From assembly GCF_015472005.1 (NCBI RefSeq), contig NZ_BMAQ01000003.1:1-64000 (forward strand): 64,000 bases of DNA, in the 5' to 3' direction. The notes below the pieces were generated by a model, which worked only from the letters and a program-made list of their open reading frames with translations, did no database searches and was not told where the DNA came from. This document shows positions 8,842-19,100 of the stretch, piece by piece (the first letter of the stretch is position 1; every line of letters begins with the position of its first letter). Made by a program: the position numbers and the translations under genes. Origin of the DNA: Insulibacter thermoxylanivorax. Its GTDB lineage: Bacteria > Bacillota > Bacilli > Paenibacillales > DA-C8.

Positions 8842-9055
8842 TCATACGCAATCACACCGACATATCACAGGTTTTGCCAACATCTCCTAGGCTTTATTGA
8901 ATAGAATCGTTACTTCATCAACGGATCATCTGACTGGCTGGCTGATCTGTTGGCAGTTTGATCAACAGCATCATTACCTGATGACATGATTCCTTCATCA
9001 TGATTCAACTGATCAATCCTAGGCATCATTACCTGCAAATCCATGACTATAGCAA

Positions 9056-9083
9056 AAGCCGTCCCGCTGGGACGGCTTCTTTT
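9056..9083 (+). terminator. Terminator downstream of the kamA-type gene
   Basis: A perfect 10-bp stem (AAGCCGTCCC, 9056-9065; GGGACGGCTT, 9069-9078) with a 3-nt loop is followed by CTTTTT. It ends rightward transcription. The 210 nt between the gene and the stem hold no recognisable feature. Confidence 0.9.
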
Positions 9084-9112
9084 TCTCTATCTTCAATCGA
9101 TTCATGATCTAC

Positions 9113-9772
9113 TTAAAAAAACAAGTCCAGCTCGCTCTCTCGAACAACTTTCAACCACTGCTCCGCGATTAGATGATGTCCAGCATAGGTTGGATGCACC
9201 CCATCCCATAACCAATAGCTTGGCTCCACCCGCTGGGCCGCTTCATCGAACACGGATTGCAGCGGTACGAATACGGTGTTGAACTCCTTGCTTAACCCGC
9301 GTACCACTTCGCTGTAGTAATCGAGCTTCGCTTTCCACTCCGGCCAGTTCGCTGCCGGGGCGCCGACGTTCAGGATGAACGGTTCGCAAAGGACAAGTGC
9401 GGTATTCGGCAGTACTTCTCTCGTCTCAGCCAGCAGGTGGCGATAAGCGCGCTCGAAGCGATCCGTCGCTCCATGCGGCAGCCCATCCATGATCCGCCAC
9501 GCATCATTCACGCCGATCAAGATGCTGATGAGATCCGGCTGCAGACTAATCGCATCCTCATTCCAGCGGGCATACAGATCAGAGACGCGGTCGCCGCTGA
9601 TGCCTCTATTGATAAATACAGGCTGATATTCCGCGTATTCATGCCCAAGCTTCGCAGCGATCAGGGCAGCATAGCTGTGACCGAGGATATGATTCGGATC
9701 TTCATTGCGTCCGCGTCCGCCGTCTGTGATCGAATCTCCTTGAAACAAAATCTTCATCTGATGCTTCTTCAT
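9113..9772 (-). CDS. SGNH/GDSL-family esterase or lipase
   Basis: A 219-residue intracellular hydrolase with the SGNH blocks: FQGDSITDGGR (nucleophile Ser), NRGISGDRV, LIGVNDAW, and DGVHPTYAGH with the catalytic Asp and His. There is no signal peptide. Such proteins deacetylate sugars or cleave acyl esters; the substrate cannot be told. The start at 9772 is preferred over ATG 9787 because AGGTGG lies at a proper distance before it. The partial gene at the right edge of the window belongs to the same superfamily. Confidence 0.85.
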   Translation of the reverse strand: MKKHQMKILFQGDSITDGGRGRNEDPNHILGHSYAALIAAKLGHEYAEYQPVFINRGISGDRVSDLYARWNEDAISLQPDLISILIGVNDAWRIMDGLPHGATDRFERAYRHLLAETREVLPNTALVLCEPFILNVGAPAANWPEWKAKLDYYSEVVRGLSKEFNTVFVPLQSVFDEAAQRVEPSYWLWDGVHPTYAGHHLIAEQWLKVVRESELDLFF

Positions 9773-10016
9773 GTCCAACCACCTCATCGTCGATATGTCG
9801 ATATGCTGTTTTTCAATATGTACCTATACACTCTATCTTAAATGGTATCAGAAGTACGATGCAATAAGATGATGACATCTCCTTTAGGGATGGATATCTC
9901 GCTAGGGATTGTGGCGCTTGGGATTGGGACTGGCTGCTGCGGAATACCTTATATAGTAAGGGTGAGGGGTGAATCTTGAAATAGCAGAAGGAAAGAGCGT
10001 ACAGCAGGCAGTACGG

Positions 10017-10045
10017 TTGCGATCACTTCCCAGGAAGTATAAAAT
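10017..10045 (+). promoter_or_regulatory. Promoter with palindromic operator before the DHA2 exporter gene
   Basis: TTGCGA (10017-10022) and TAAAAT (10040-10045) are 17 nt apart. A perfect inverted repeat, ACTTCC-CA-GGAAGT (10025-10038), fills the spacer, the position expected for a repressor that blocks polymerase. No regulator gene is adjacent. The rest of 9788-10100 shows nothing else. Confidence 0.55.
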
Positions 10046-10100
10046 CATTCTGAGATAAGCAAAGTAATCATCATCGATGGATAGATAGGAGTAGGAAACC

Positions 10101-11681
10101 ATGAATAAAACACCCAGACAAGACTCTGAAACAGCCATGCATGACACTGCTCAGAGTACTCATCGTCACAGCACGCAGAAGGATGCTCCCAAGGCTAAAC
10201 CTCCTTATCTGATGATCTCCATCTTGTTCTTCGGAGCCTTCGTATCGTTCCTGAACAATTCCTTGCTGAACGTTGCCCTGCCATCGATTATGGTCGATCT
10301 CAAGATCGACGATTATTCCGTCGTTCAATGGCTGGTTACAGGCTATATGTTGATCAGCGGCATCCTGATCCCTGCCTCGGCTTTTCTTATAACTAGGTTT
10401 AAGAATCGTTCGCTTTACATTACAGCGATGTCCCTGTTCACGATCGGCACAGCGCTCGCTGCATTAGCGCCGAACTTCGATTTTCTGCTCGCCGGACGCA
10501 TGATCCAGGCTGCCGGATCCTCCGTGATGGCGCCGCTCTTGATGAATATCATGTTGATCAGCTTCCCGCGGGAGAAACGCGGTACAGCGATGGGCGTCTT
10601 CGGCTTGGTGATGGTTCTCGCTCCGGCGATTGGACCTACGCTCTCCGGATACATCGTACAATATTACAATTGGCGCCTGTTGTTCGAGATGATCCTGCCT
10701 TTTGCCATTCTATCTCTGATACTAGCCGTTTGGAAATTGAAGAACGTGATGCCGACCAGGGACGCCCATCTCGATTATGTCTCCGTGATTCTGTCCGTGC
10801 TTGCCTTCGGCGGATTGCTGTACGGCTTCAGCAGCGCCAGCTCGGTTGGTTGGAATGATCCCATCGTCATCGCTGCGATTGTCATCGGCTCCATATCGCT
10901 CATCATGTTCGTGATCAGGCAGCTCAGGGTCCCTGATCCGCTGCTTGATCTTCGAACCTATCGCTATCCGATGTTCGCTCTAGCTTCGGTAATTTCCATG
11001 GTCATCTCAGCGGCGATGTTCTCCGGGATGATCCTGACACCGGCCTATGTCCAGAATGTAAGGCATATTTCGCCCTTAGAATCAGGTATCTTGATGCTCC
11101 CGGGAGCGATCGTCATGGGAATCATGTCGCCGATTACCGGCCGCCTGTTCGATCGCTTCGGTCCGCGTATACTAGCTCTGACCGGACTATCCATCACAAC
11201 GGTGTCCACTTACATGCTGTCACAGTTGAACCTGGAATCTTCTTATACTTATATCATGATGATCTACGCAATCCGCATGTTCGGCATGTCGATGGTGATG
11301 ATGCCGATTATGACCAACGGTTTGAACCAGCTGCCCACCCGCTTGAATCCGCACGGCACAGCGATCAACAACACCGTGCAGCAAGTGGCCGGCTCTCTCG
11401 GTACGGCGATCTTCGTCTCGATCATGAACAGCCGCACGGCATCCAGCGCAGAGCAGCTCATGGCCGGTGTTGATCCGCTGACATTGACCGAGAGTACCAT
11501 CGCTGCTATAGCACAGCAAGCCTTGCTGCGGGGAATCCAATACTCCTTCCTGATCGCTGCGTTCGTCACGCTCGCAGCATTGATCCTCTCTTTGTTCGTA
11601 AGACGAGTCGACGTCAGCGCAGAGGCCGTGAAGAAGCTGGAAGAGGAGGGCAGTCCGGTAGAAAGTCTGGCGAGATCTTAA
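10101..11681 (+). CDS. DHA2-family (EmrB/QacA-type) MFS multidrug exporter
   Basis: A 526-residue, 14-helix major facilitator protein. The N-terminal 40 residues are hydrophilic and His/Lys rich. Family signs are FLNNSLLNVALPSI in the first helix (DHA2 motif D-like), VVQWLVTGYML, the LAGRMIQAAGSSVMAPL motif and VLAPAIGPTLSGYI (antiporter motif C). Members export drugs, dyes or lincosamides by proton antiport. The substrate cannot be predicted. A promoter whose spacer is a perfect palindrome precedes it, consistent with inducible repression. A bidirectional terminator separates it from convergent ddh. Confidence 0.92.
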   Translation: MNKTPRQDSETAMHDTAQSTHRHSTQKDAPKAKPPYLMISILFFGAFVSFLNNSLLNVALPSIMVDLKIDDYSVVQWLVTGYMLISGILIPASAFLITRFKNRSLYITAMSLFTIGTALAALAPNFDFLLAGRMIQAAGSSVMAPLLMNIMLISFPREKRGTAMGVFGLVMVLAPAIGPTLSGYIVQYYNWRLLFEMILPFAILSLILAVWKLKNVMPTRDAHLDYVSVILSVLAFGGLLYGFSSASSVGWNDPIVIAAIVIGSISLIMFVIRQLRVPDPLLDLRTYRYPMFALASVISMVISAAMFSGMILTPAYVQNVRHISPLESGILMLPGAIVMGIMSPITGRLFDRFGPRILALTGLSITTVSTYMLSQLNLESSYTYIMMIYAIRMFGMSMVMMPIMTNGLNQLPTRLNPHGTAINNTVQQVAGSLGTAIFVSIMNSRTASSAEQLMAGVDPLTLTESTIAAIAQQALLRGIQYSFLIAAFVTLAALILSLFVRRVDVSAEAVKKLEEEGSPVESLARS

Positions 11682-11724
11682 CGGGAATCGTCTCAGGCGC
11701 CCGGCTCCGCCAACTCCAACCAGC

Positions 11725-11776
11725 AAAGGGAGGATCCGCTCAACATCACAGCATCTGCGAGCAGATCCTCCCTTTT
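11725..11776. terminator. Bidirectional terminator between the DHA2 gene and ddh
   Basis: A 12-bp stem (AAAGGGAGGATC, 11725-11736; GATCCTCCCTTT, 11764-11775) has T-rich sequence to its right and A-rich sequence in its left arm. It can therefore serve both convergent genes. Confidence 0.82.
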
Positions 11777-11786
11777 CCTTCTACCC

Positions 11787-12764
11787 CTACAACAGCTCCT
11801 TGCGCAAATCCTCCGGAGACTTCGGCGACAGGTATCCGATCGGGATATCGAATACGGTCTTCGCGCCGACCTGGCCTTCCTTAGCCAATCTGTATACTGC
11901 ACGCGCATAAGCGACCAGCACGCTGGAGGTGAACTCCGGATTGCTGTCCAGCTTGATCTTGAATTCCGCCACCTGCGCGGTATCATGGCCCGTGTTGCCG
12001 GCGCGGATCACGATCCCACCATGCGGCATCGCTCCATGATCGCGCTTCATCTCTTCTTCGCTGATAAAATGCACCTTCGTATCATAATCCGCAAAGTAAT
12101 GCGGCATCGTCACGATCGCCTCGCGAATCGCCTCCTGATCAGCGCCTGGTTCAGGCACAATATAGCACTCTCTGATATGCCGTTCCCTCGTCGTCAGCTG
12201 CGGGCGTTCGCCGCTGCGAATGCGATCGACCGCTTGTTCATTAGGAATCGTGTATTGAACGCCGTACTTAACCCCCGGCACTCTCCTAACAGCGTCCGAA
12301 TGGCCTTGGCTGACCCCTTTGCCCCAGAATGTATATGTATCACCATTCGGCAAAATCGCTTCAAACAACACGCGATTCAAGGAGAACAGCCCCGGATCCC
12401 AACCGGTAGAGATGAGACTGACCTTGCCGTTTGTCCGCGCGGCCTGGTCCATCTTCGCATAATACTCGGGAATACGGGCGTGCGTATCATAGCTGTCCAC
12501 GGTGTTGAACATCGCTGCCAGCTGCGGTCCCTGTTCCGGCAGATCCGTTGCCGAACCGCCGCAGAGGATTAGGACATCGATCTGGCCGCGATATTTTTCT
12601 AGATCTGCATATCGTTCTACTCGCGCCTTCGAATCGATGGAAGCAGGATCACGGCGTGTGAACACGGCTTCCAGATGCATGTCCGGATTCTGTGCGATCG
12701 CCGCCTCCACTCCCCGTCCGAGATTCCCATATCCTACGATTCCAACTTTAATCTGTGCATTCAT
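11787..12764 (-). CDS. ddh: meso-Diaminopimelate dehydrogenase
   Basis: Ddh makes meso-diaminopimelate in one NADPH-dependent step from tetrahydrodipicolinate, for lysine and peptidoglycan. The 325-residue protein starts with KVGIVGYGNLGRGVE (nucleotide-binding loop). It continues with ILCGGSATDLPEQGP, NTVDSYDTHARIPEY, STGWDPGLFSLNRVL and WGKGVSQGHSDAVRR, all typical of the enzyme. ATG 12764 is chosen because AGGAGGCG precedes it; the open frame runs 23 codons further upstream without a ribosome site. It is a single-gene unit with its own terminator. Presence of Ddh agrees with a Gram-positive that has DAP-type peptidoglycan. Confidence 0.95.
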   Translation of the reverse strand: MNAQIKVGIVGYGNLGRGVEAAIAQNPDMHLEAVFTRRDPASIDSKARVERYADLEKYRGQIDVLILCGGSATDLPEQGPQLAAMFNTVDSYDTHARIPEYYAKMDQAARTNGKVSLISTGWDPGLFSLNRVLFEAILPNGDTYTFWGKGVSQGHSDAVRRVPGVKYGVQYTIPNEQAVDRIRSGERPQLTTRERHIRECYIVPEPGADQEAIREAIVTMPHYFADYDTKVHFISEEEMKRDHGAMPHGGIVIRAGNTGHDTAQVAEFKIKLDSNPEFTSSVLVAYARAVYRLAKEGQVGAKTVFDIPIGYLSPKSPEDLRKELL

Positions 12765-12894
12765 GGTTACGCCTCCTGAGAGTGAAACAGATTTAAGATT
12801 GCTTGGATTCCGATCATTAACATCAATTAACACTTATCATCCTAACGGCAGACTTAGACCAAGTCAAGAACAAGCGAATTGCTCCCCAAGCAAA

Positions 12895-13614
12895 TTATTC
12901 CCCAAGCGCACTCTGCCGGATGATCTCCATGCGCGTGAGCAGCGCTTGCACCTGCTCTTCCCCGGCGAGTTGCTGCATGATTCGGATGCCATGGGAAAGA
13001 TTCGGTTTACGTTTCACACTATGGGCATCCGTCGCAAGGACATGGACTTGGCCCCTGCGGATCAACATCTTCGCAAACTGCTCCGCTTCTGCACCATTCT
13101 TGCCTAATAGGCTGTCCACGGTCACCTGCGTCCATACTCCCAGATCGATTAATCGAACTAACAATTCCGGCTGCTCGCGAAAGAAATCATGCCGTTCCGG
13201 ATGGGCCATAATCGGCGTCGTTCCGCGCGAGAGAAACCAGCGGCAGATCTCTTCCGATTGTTCATTATAATGCGACCAGCGCTGCTCGAGCAGGATGAAC
13301 CTTTTGTTTGGATCCAGGTACAGATAATCCCCTGCCGCTTCATGGACATAGACGAATTCAGAACTTTCTAGCCGCACCTCGTTGCCCGGCGTGATGGTGA
13401 TCTCGATCCCTTCACGACGCAGTGCATGCCGCAGTTCTTCGATTTTCTGATATTGCACGTCCGGCTCGCACATCACCGAACGGCAAAAATGCGGCGTAGC
13501 GATGATATGTTTAATCCCATCTTTATAGGCGATCTTAGCCATCTTCACCGATTCCTTCAGATCTCTGGCACCGTCATCTATTCCGCTTAAAATATGACAA
13601 TGCATATCCAGCAT
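12895..13614 (-). CDS. CpsB/YwqE-type tyrosine-protein phosphatase (PHP fold)
   Basis: A 239-residue manganese-dependent phosphatase of the CpsB/CapC/YwqE family, which removes phosphate from bacterial tyrosine kinases that control capsule or exopolysaccharide synthesis. The metal motif DMHCHILSGIDDGA starts the protein. TPHF, NEVR, MAHPER and VLATDAHS supply the other PHP ligands. ATG 13614 follows AGGAGG; the frame is open further upstream without a ribosome site. The cognate kinase and a polysaccharide operon are not adjacent, so the partner is unknown. No DNA polymerase or histidinol-phosphatase features are seen. Confidence 0.9.
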   Translation of the reverse strand: MLDMHCHILSGIDDGARDLKESVKMAKIAYKDGIKHIIATPHFCRSVMCEPDVQYQKIEELRHALRREGIEITITPGNEVRLESSEFVYVHEAAGDYLYLDPNKRFILLEQRWSHYNEQSEEICRWFLSRGTTPIMAHPERHDFFREQPELLVRLIDLGVWTQVTVDSLLGKNGAEAEQFAKMLIRRGQVHVLATDAHSVKRKPNLSHGIRIMQQLAGEEQVQALLTRMEIIRQSALGE

Positions 13615-13844
13615 CTCCAGCCCTCCTAGTCCTGTCAATCTATCAATGATATAATCTACTATAGCGCCAAAATCTACTAAACAACCTGAAATTCTAAGGT
13701 TTATATAATAGTAGTATATTCTAAATTCCAACAGAACGTTATCCCAAAAAGCCGTTTCTAATAAGAAAATAGAAAATTTTGAGAGGATTAAGAAACTGTT
13801 TCGCTCTTGTTACGTAGTTATGTTAGTGATTTATTTATTAATAA

Positions 13845-16016
13845 ATGGAGGGATGTACCATCAAACCACACAGCCGCAAGGCCCAACCCATCGTTCGAAT
13901 GTTGTTATCGACTTTGCTGATCAGTGCACTTTTCCTCTCATCTGTCGTTCCGGCTTTCGCGGATGACGGGCAAGGAGCACCCCTGCCGCTGACTGCGGAC
14001 AATGTCCAAGCATTCCTGGATGAATTTTTCTCATCCGAGATGACGCAGACGATGTATTCCGGAGCCGCTGTGGCCATCGTCAAGGACGATGAAGTCATCG
14101 CTCTGGAAGGCTATGGTTACGCCGATCATGAGAAGGAGACTCCCGTCGATCCGAGCCAGTCCATCTTCCGGATCGCATCTGTATCGAAGACGTTCACAGC
14201 TGTTGCAGTTATGCAGCTCGCTGAACAGGGCAAGATCGATCTGCATGAAGACATTCGCACCTATCTTCCGGGATTAGATTTTGACAATCCTTACGACACA
14301 CCGGTAACCGTTTCGCATCTCTTAACCCATCAGAGCGGCTTCGAAGTACGCGATCCGCAGCAATCGGATATCACGGCGGATCTGGATCTGTACGTGTCCA
14401 TTGAAGAGTTCGCTGCCCAGCGAATGCCTGATGTCGTAAGAGAACCGGGAACCTCTTATCTCTATGATAATTTTGCTTACCAATTGCTTGGCTTGATCGT
14501 TCAGAATGTCAGCGGGATGCCCTTCGAAGAGTACATGCAAGTACATATCTTCGAACCCTTAGGGATGGACAACAGCGGATATTTGCTTAAGGGCAAGTTC
14601 TTAGAGCATCTGGTTCGCGGATATGACCTGTACCAGCAGCCCATTGAGACCTATGCGTTCGTCCCGACGGTCATGCCTGAAGGCGGCATGCTGTCCACGG
14701 CTGATGATATCAGCAAGTTTATGCTCGCATTTCTAAACGGCGGTGCGCTGGGTTCGCAACGCATCCTTACAGAGCAATCCGTCGAGGAGATGAGCATCTA
14801 CCGCTCGGCGATCCATCCGCTGCTGCCGAACACGACCTATGGCTTCGAGGCGCAGCTCCAACAATTCCCGATGGCTGGAAGCTCTGAAGCTGTCATCGTG
14901 AAGCTCGGAGATATGCTGGATACCAGCTCGATGTTAATGCTCATTCCAGAGGAGAAGGTCGGGGTTTTCTTAACGTATAACCAACAGGGCGTACTCCGTG
15001 ACGTTTTCAACGCGCAGTTCATGTCGACGTTCTTCCCGCAATATACGGTACCGGCGGAATTGGCGCCTTTCGAACCGTATACGGTGGAGCAGCTGACACC
15101 GCTGGCCGGCTATTATTCGGATCTTCGCCGTGCACCGCTCGTCACGAAGATCGATGTGATCGATGATGGAACCATTCAGCTCTACAATGCATTACTTGGA
15201 CCGCGTCAGCTTCGCCAAGTCGATGAACGTCTCTTCATCGATGAAGAGCTGCAGATTTTCACTGCATTTACGATCGATGAAGCATCAGGCCGGGCTTATA
15301 TGAAAGAACCGTATATCAATCCGCTGGGTTATGCCCGCCAAGGTGAGAAGCCTGTTGGATTCATAGATCTTGCTGCAGACAATGTATACAGCGAATATAT
15401 CTTAACTCTTCAATCCCTGGGCTGGTACCCCAATGAGAGCGGAGCGGCTTTTGCACCTGAAGAAGAAGTTACCCGAGCTGAACTTGTTCATTATATCGTC
15501 TCCTTACTCGGAGTCATCGTACCGGAATTTGACCAATATGCTTTCACGGATATCGACGGCCATGAATACGCTGATGAGATCCAATTTGCCCATCTGCTCG
15601 GCATGGTCAACGGGGATGGCGGCGGGCGTTTCCATCCGGATCAGCCGGCTGCACGACAAGAAGCGGCCGTCATGCTGTGGAATGTGTTAAAGCAGCAGTA
15701 TCCTGATGAACTCTTCGCATCGGTTGCACTCGCTGGATATACGGATGAATGGGCCGTTCCAGCAGTGAAGATGATGGCTGCGCTTGGTTATCACGGGCCT
15801 GAGGTGACGTACACAGAAGACGGTGCCGTGAATTTCCATTCGACGCACGTGCTGACTCGTCAAGAAGCGGCTGCTCTGTACTATCAGATCCTCATGGTGC
15901 CGTCGGACCTGATCGTCGCTGAGATGACGGCGCAAGCGCAGGAACAAGTTCCGCCTGTTGAGGAGCAAACACCTGCTCAGCAGGAGTCCCCAAGCGACGA
16001 GGACCATGCAGCCTAA
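13845..16016 (+). CDS. Secreted class C beta-lactamase-like serine hydrolase with SLH domains
   Basis: A 723-residue exported protein. A signal peptide ends at VVPAFA. The penicillin-binding-protein-like hydrolase domain (about residues 55-400) has SVSK as the catalytic Ser-x-x-Lys, YDN as the Tyr-x-Asn motif and HLLTHQSG. About three SLH-type segments follow (from about residue 505, for example FTDIDGHEYADEIQFAHLLGMV), which attach proteins to secondary cell-wall polymer. The tail is Gln/Pro/Glu rich. Substrate could be D-amino peptides or esters. The start is odd. ATG 13845 has no ribosome site before it, while GGAGGG sits inside the reading frame 7 nt before an ATC codon (13860). Initiation at that ATC, or loss of an ATG there, is possible. 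Confidence 0.88.
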   Translation: MEGCTIKPHSRKAQPIVRMLLSTLLISALFLSSVVPAFADDGQGAPLPLTADNVQAFLDEFFSSEMTQTMYSGAAVAIVKDDEVIALEGYGYADHEKETPVDPSQSIFRIASVSKTFTAVAVMQLAEQGKIDLHEDIRTYLPGLDFDNPYDTPVTVSHLLTHQSGFEVRDPQQSDITADLDLYVSIEEFAAQRMPDVVREPGTSYLYDNFAYQLLGLIVQNVSGMPFEEYMQVHIFEPLGMDNSGYLLKGKFLEHLVRGYDLYQQPIETYAFVPTVMPEGGMLSTADDISKFMLAFLNGGALGSQRILTEQSVEEMSIYRSAIHPLLPNTTYGFEAQLQQFPMAGSSEAVIVKLGDMLDTSSMLMLIPEEKVGVFLTYNQQGVLRDVFNAQFMSTFFPQYTVPAELAPFEPYTVEQLTPLAGYYSDLRRAPLVTKIDVIDDGTIQLYNALLGPRQLRQVDERLFIDEELQIFTAFTIDEASGRAYMKEPYINPLGYARQGEKPVGFIDLAADNVYSEYILTLQSLGWYPNESGAAFAPEEEVTRAELVHYIVSLLGVIVPEFDQYAFTDIDGHEYADEIQFAHLLGMVNGDGGGRFHPDQPAARQEAAVMLWNVLKQQYPDELFASVALAGYTDEWAVPAVKMMAALGYHGPEVTYTEDGAVNFHSTHVLTRQEAAALYYQILMVPSDLIVAEMTAQAQEQVPPVEEQTPAQQESPSDEDHAA

Positions 16017-16045
16017 GAACGTGAACAAGTTGTTGTCTTAATATA

Positions 16046-16078
16046 AGAGACCTCACTTGCCTGACAAGTGAGGTCTCT
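16046..16078. terminator. 14-bp hairpin between convergent genes
   Basis: A perfect 14-bp stem (16046-16059 with 16065-16078) with a 5-nt loop lies between the serine hydrolase gene and the convergent GH106 gene. Neither flank has a clear T-tract, so it may be a weak bidirectional terminator or an mRNA-end stabiliser. Confidence 0.6.
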
Positions 16079-16118
16079 ATGTTGGATATGGCATTAGAAC
16101 GCATATGCTCTGCCCGGA

Positions 16119-19100
16119 TTAAGCCTGGTCCCCCACGGCAGGAACCAAGGTATGCTTCGCATAATCGAATTTCCGTCCTTCTAACATCCCAATTAATGTA
16201 TTGGTGATCCTGACTTCCACGATATTCACGCCTCTGCGCAGAAGCTCCGTCGAACCCTGCCACTCATACGGCATCCACGGGCGTACGCCGAGGGAGTGAC
16301 CGTTTACGATTATCTCCGCACAATCGTAGAAGGACTCATCTAAATCGCGGAATCTTACGCTGAACCGGGTGCTTTCCGGCAGCTCATCCAACACGGCTTC
16401 CCGCTTCAGCAGCAGTGTTCCCGCATAATAGGGGAAACCTTCAATTGGCGCAGCGGTGAATGCTGCAAACTGTGGTGCCTTGCAGATCAGAGGCTGACCC
16501 TGATCTTCGCATATGCCGAAGTCCCCGCAGATGTATAGGGCATCCACCACGCCGTGCCAATCCTGTTCGATCTTCACCTGCAGCGTCATCGTATTAATTC
16601 CAACCTGGATGAATCCCGATATATCTGCACAGCGGTTCATATGATCATAGACGAAGATTTCTTCCAGCTGCTCCTTCGTGATCGTGCGGCCGTTCAGGCC
16701 GATGCTCCATTCACCTAAGATCGCCCCATGATCCATCAACAACCAGCAGCGATCCGGCACATAGTCGGCGATGAACGATGTTGTATAGGTTGCTCGAAGG
16801 GGATAAGCAGCCTTCAGCTTCATCGGCGTGCCGAAGATCTGATGGAATTTCAGCGGGATATTGTGCATATCCGCGATATCTGCGCATTGGTCGATGAAGG
16901 TCTTCGCCTGAACCTTAACCCCTTGCTCCTGCAGAGGCCGGCCATCTAGGTAAGAGGTGCGCAGTTCGAAGGAATCCAAGCGCAGCACGTTATCCCTTTC
17001 GGCTTGAATCTGCCATACTTCCTTCGCATCCAGTTCCCAGGTCCAGACCTCCGGCGTGTCTTCGTTCACTGAAGCTGCCGCTGTAACATCAGAAGGCGGC
17101 GGGAGCTTTTCCACAGGAAGCGCATCCATCTGCTCAGAGAATTCCCTGGAATCAGCAGCTTGCCGCTGGATCAGGAACAGATGGGATTCATACGCGCCGA
17201 ATTTCATGCGCAGGACCAGATGATCCTCTGATTTCTCCACCGCAAGCCGTTCGCAATCCCCCGACTCCAGACACAAGCGGTAGATCTGCGTGCCGGCAGG
17301 ATCATAACCCTTCAAGATCAGCTTCGCTTCATGCTGACCCGCTTCCTGATTGGTGATGAATACACAGCTGATATGGTCATCCAACATCCGTTGATGCATG
17401 AGAAAAGCGGAGCGATCTTCTACTTCAAAGCGAAGGTCCTGCGGCAAAAGCTCCTCGACGAGCGCCAGCAGCTCTTCGTTGCTTTCGACTCGGTAAGCAC
17501 CCATCTGCCTTGCACCCTTCTTCCCTTCCCGCTGCATAGCAGCCTCCTCGCCAGCGAATATCTCCGCCATCTCCCGCACGACTTCCGAAGTCCCGTCCAA
17601 AGACTGGCTGGGCAGTTCCCAGCAGGCGATCACCTTCCCTCCTTGCGCCAGGAATTCCCGAAGTTTCCGCCATGCAGGCGTTTCCAAGTTCGTGATCGGC
17701 GGGATGATAACCGCCTCGTAGGCTGCCTGTCCGATCTGCAGACGGCCGTCTGCGACTTTCGCATCCAGCAGCACCTCCGGGTCCAAGTGATCAAAGTCCC
17801 GCTGATTCATCGTCAACGTCTTGCAGATCTCACGCCATTGTTCTTTGAGGCTTTCCAGACGCTGCTTCTCTGCCTCGCTGTGCCCGGAATAGCTGAATTC
17901 GAAGAACGGGTTGCCGAGATGCACCCAGAACGTCGTCGTTGGATCCAGCACGGCGATCGGACGCACCGGTTTCCCAGTGGACATCACATAGCTGATCCGC
18001 CGCACATAACTGCTCAGACGATCAAAATACCGCCAATAGGAATTCTGCAGGAAGTGCGAAGGAGGAGCATCGTGTTTGGTCAGGCCGTCCAGGGTGTAGA
18101 AAAATGCATGAAAATTAAAAAAATTCACTCCCAGCGCCGCTAATCGATCGATCATCCACTTGGCATCCTGCAGCGTCATCGACCATCCCACGCTGTGAAA
18201 GCACTCCACCAGCGCCCGCTCACGGCCCAATTGGTTTGCAATCGAGCTCGTCATCTTCGGATTGTAACGCAGGCTGTAGCTGTATCGATCCAAGATCCAT
18301 TCCAAGGAACGGCCCAGTTTCTCATGCCCGCTGTCCCCGCCCGGCACATGACTGTACCGCTGCGTGTTCATCCGCACGGAGGGCACTTCCGCTGTATAGA
18401 ACAGGCCATGTTGCTCGCACCAATCATATACTTGCTTATGATAAGCCTTAACGAGCTGCTCGTGGATCGTTTGATAGTAGTCATAGCGGATCTTCGCGGT
18501 ATCCTCGCCGTCATCATACAAGAGGGCATGCATATGATCGGCCAGATCATACCCGTTGCGCTCCCGGAACACTTGCAGCAATCTGGGCGACCAAGGGATC
18601 TTGCCCAGCAGGCCGATTTCATCGGTGAACATCCCTTTGATCGTCTTGCCGAAGTATTCTCCCAGATGTTCTGCATAGCGTTCATGAGTCAGCTGGATGA
18701 AGGTGCGCATTGCTTCTTCATTTAATGGATCCACGTAATGGCCGTAATATTTGAAATCCCGTACTTCTTCTTCAAGGAAACAATGAACTTCCCACTCCTG
18801 GACTTCCCAGTCCCCATCCGGAGCTGTCCACAGCAGCTTCTTGATCGTGTTATAAGTAAAAAATCGCTTCTGATTATAAGCCGTTAATCCGGCTTTCTGA
18901 AATACCGGTTCCGCCTGATGATTACCGATCGCACCGCGAATATCAACGGCCTTGCTCCAGTCCCGCTTCCCGCTGCTTGGATCAATGGGAACCGCTTTGG
19001 CATACAGCACTCTTCCCCATGGGAGTTCCAAAGAGCACGTCTTACCGGCGGACACGCTTGCTGTGCGGTGGACCAGGATATAATGCTTTGCTTCCGGATG

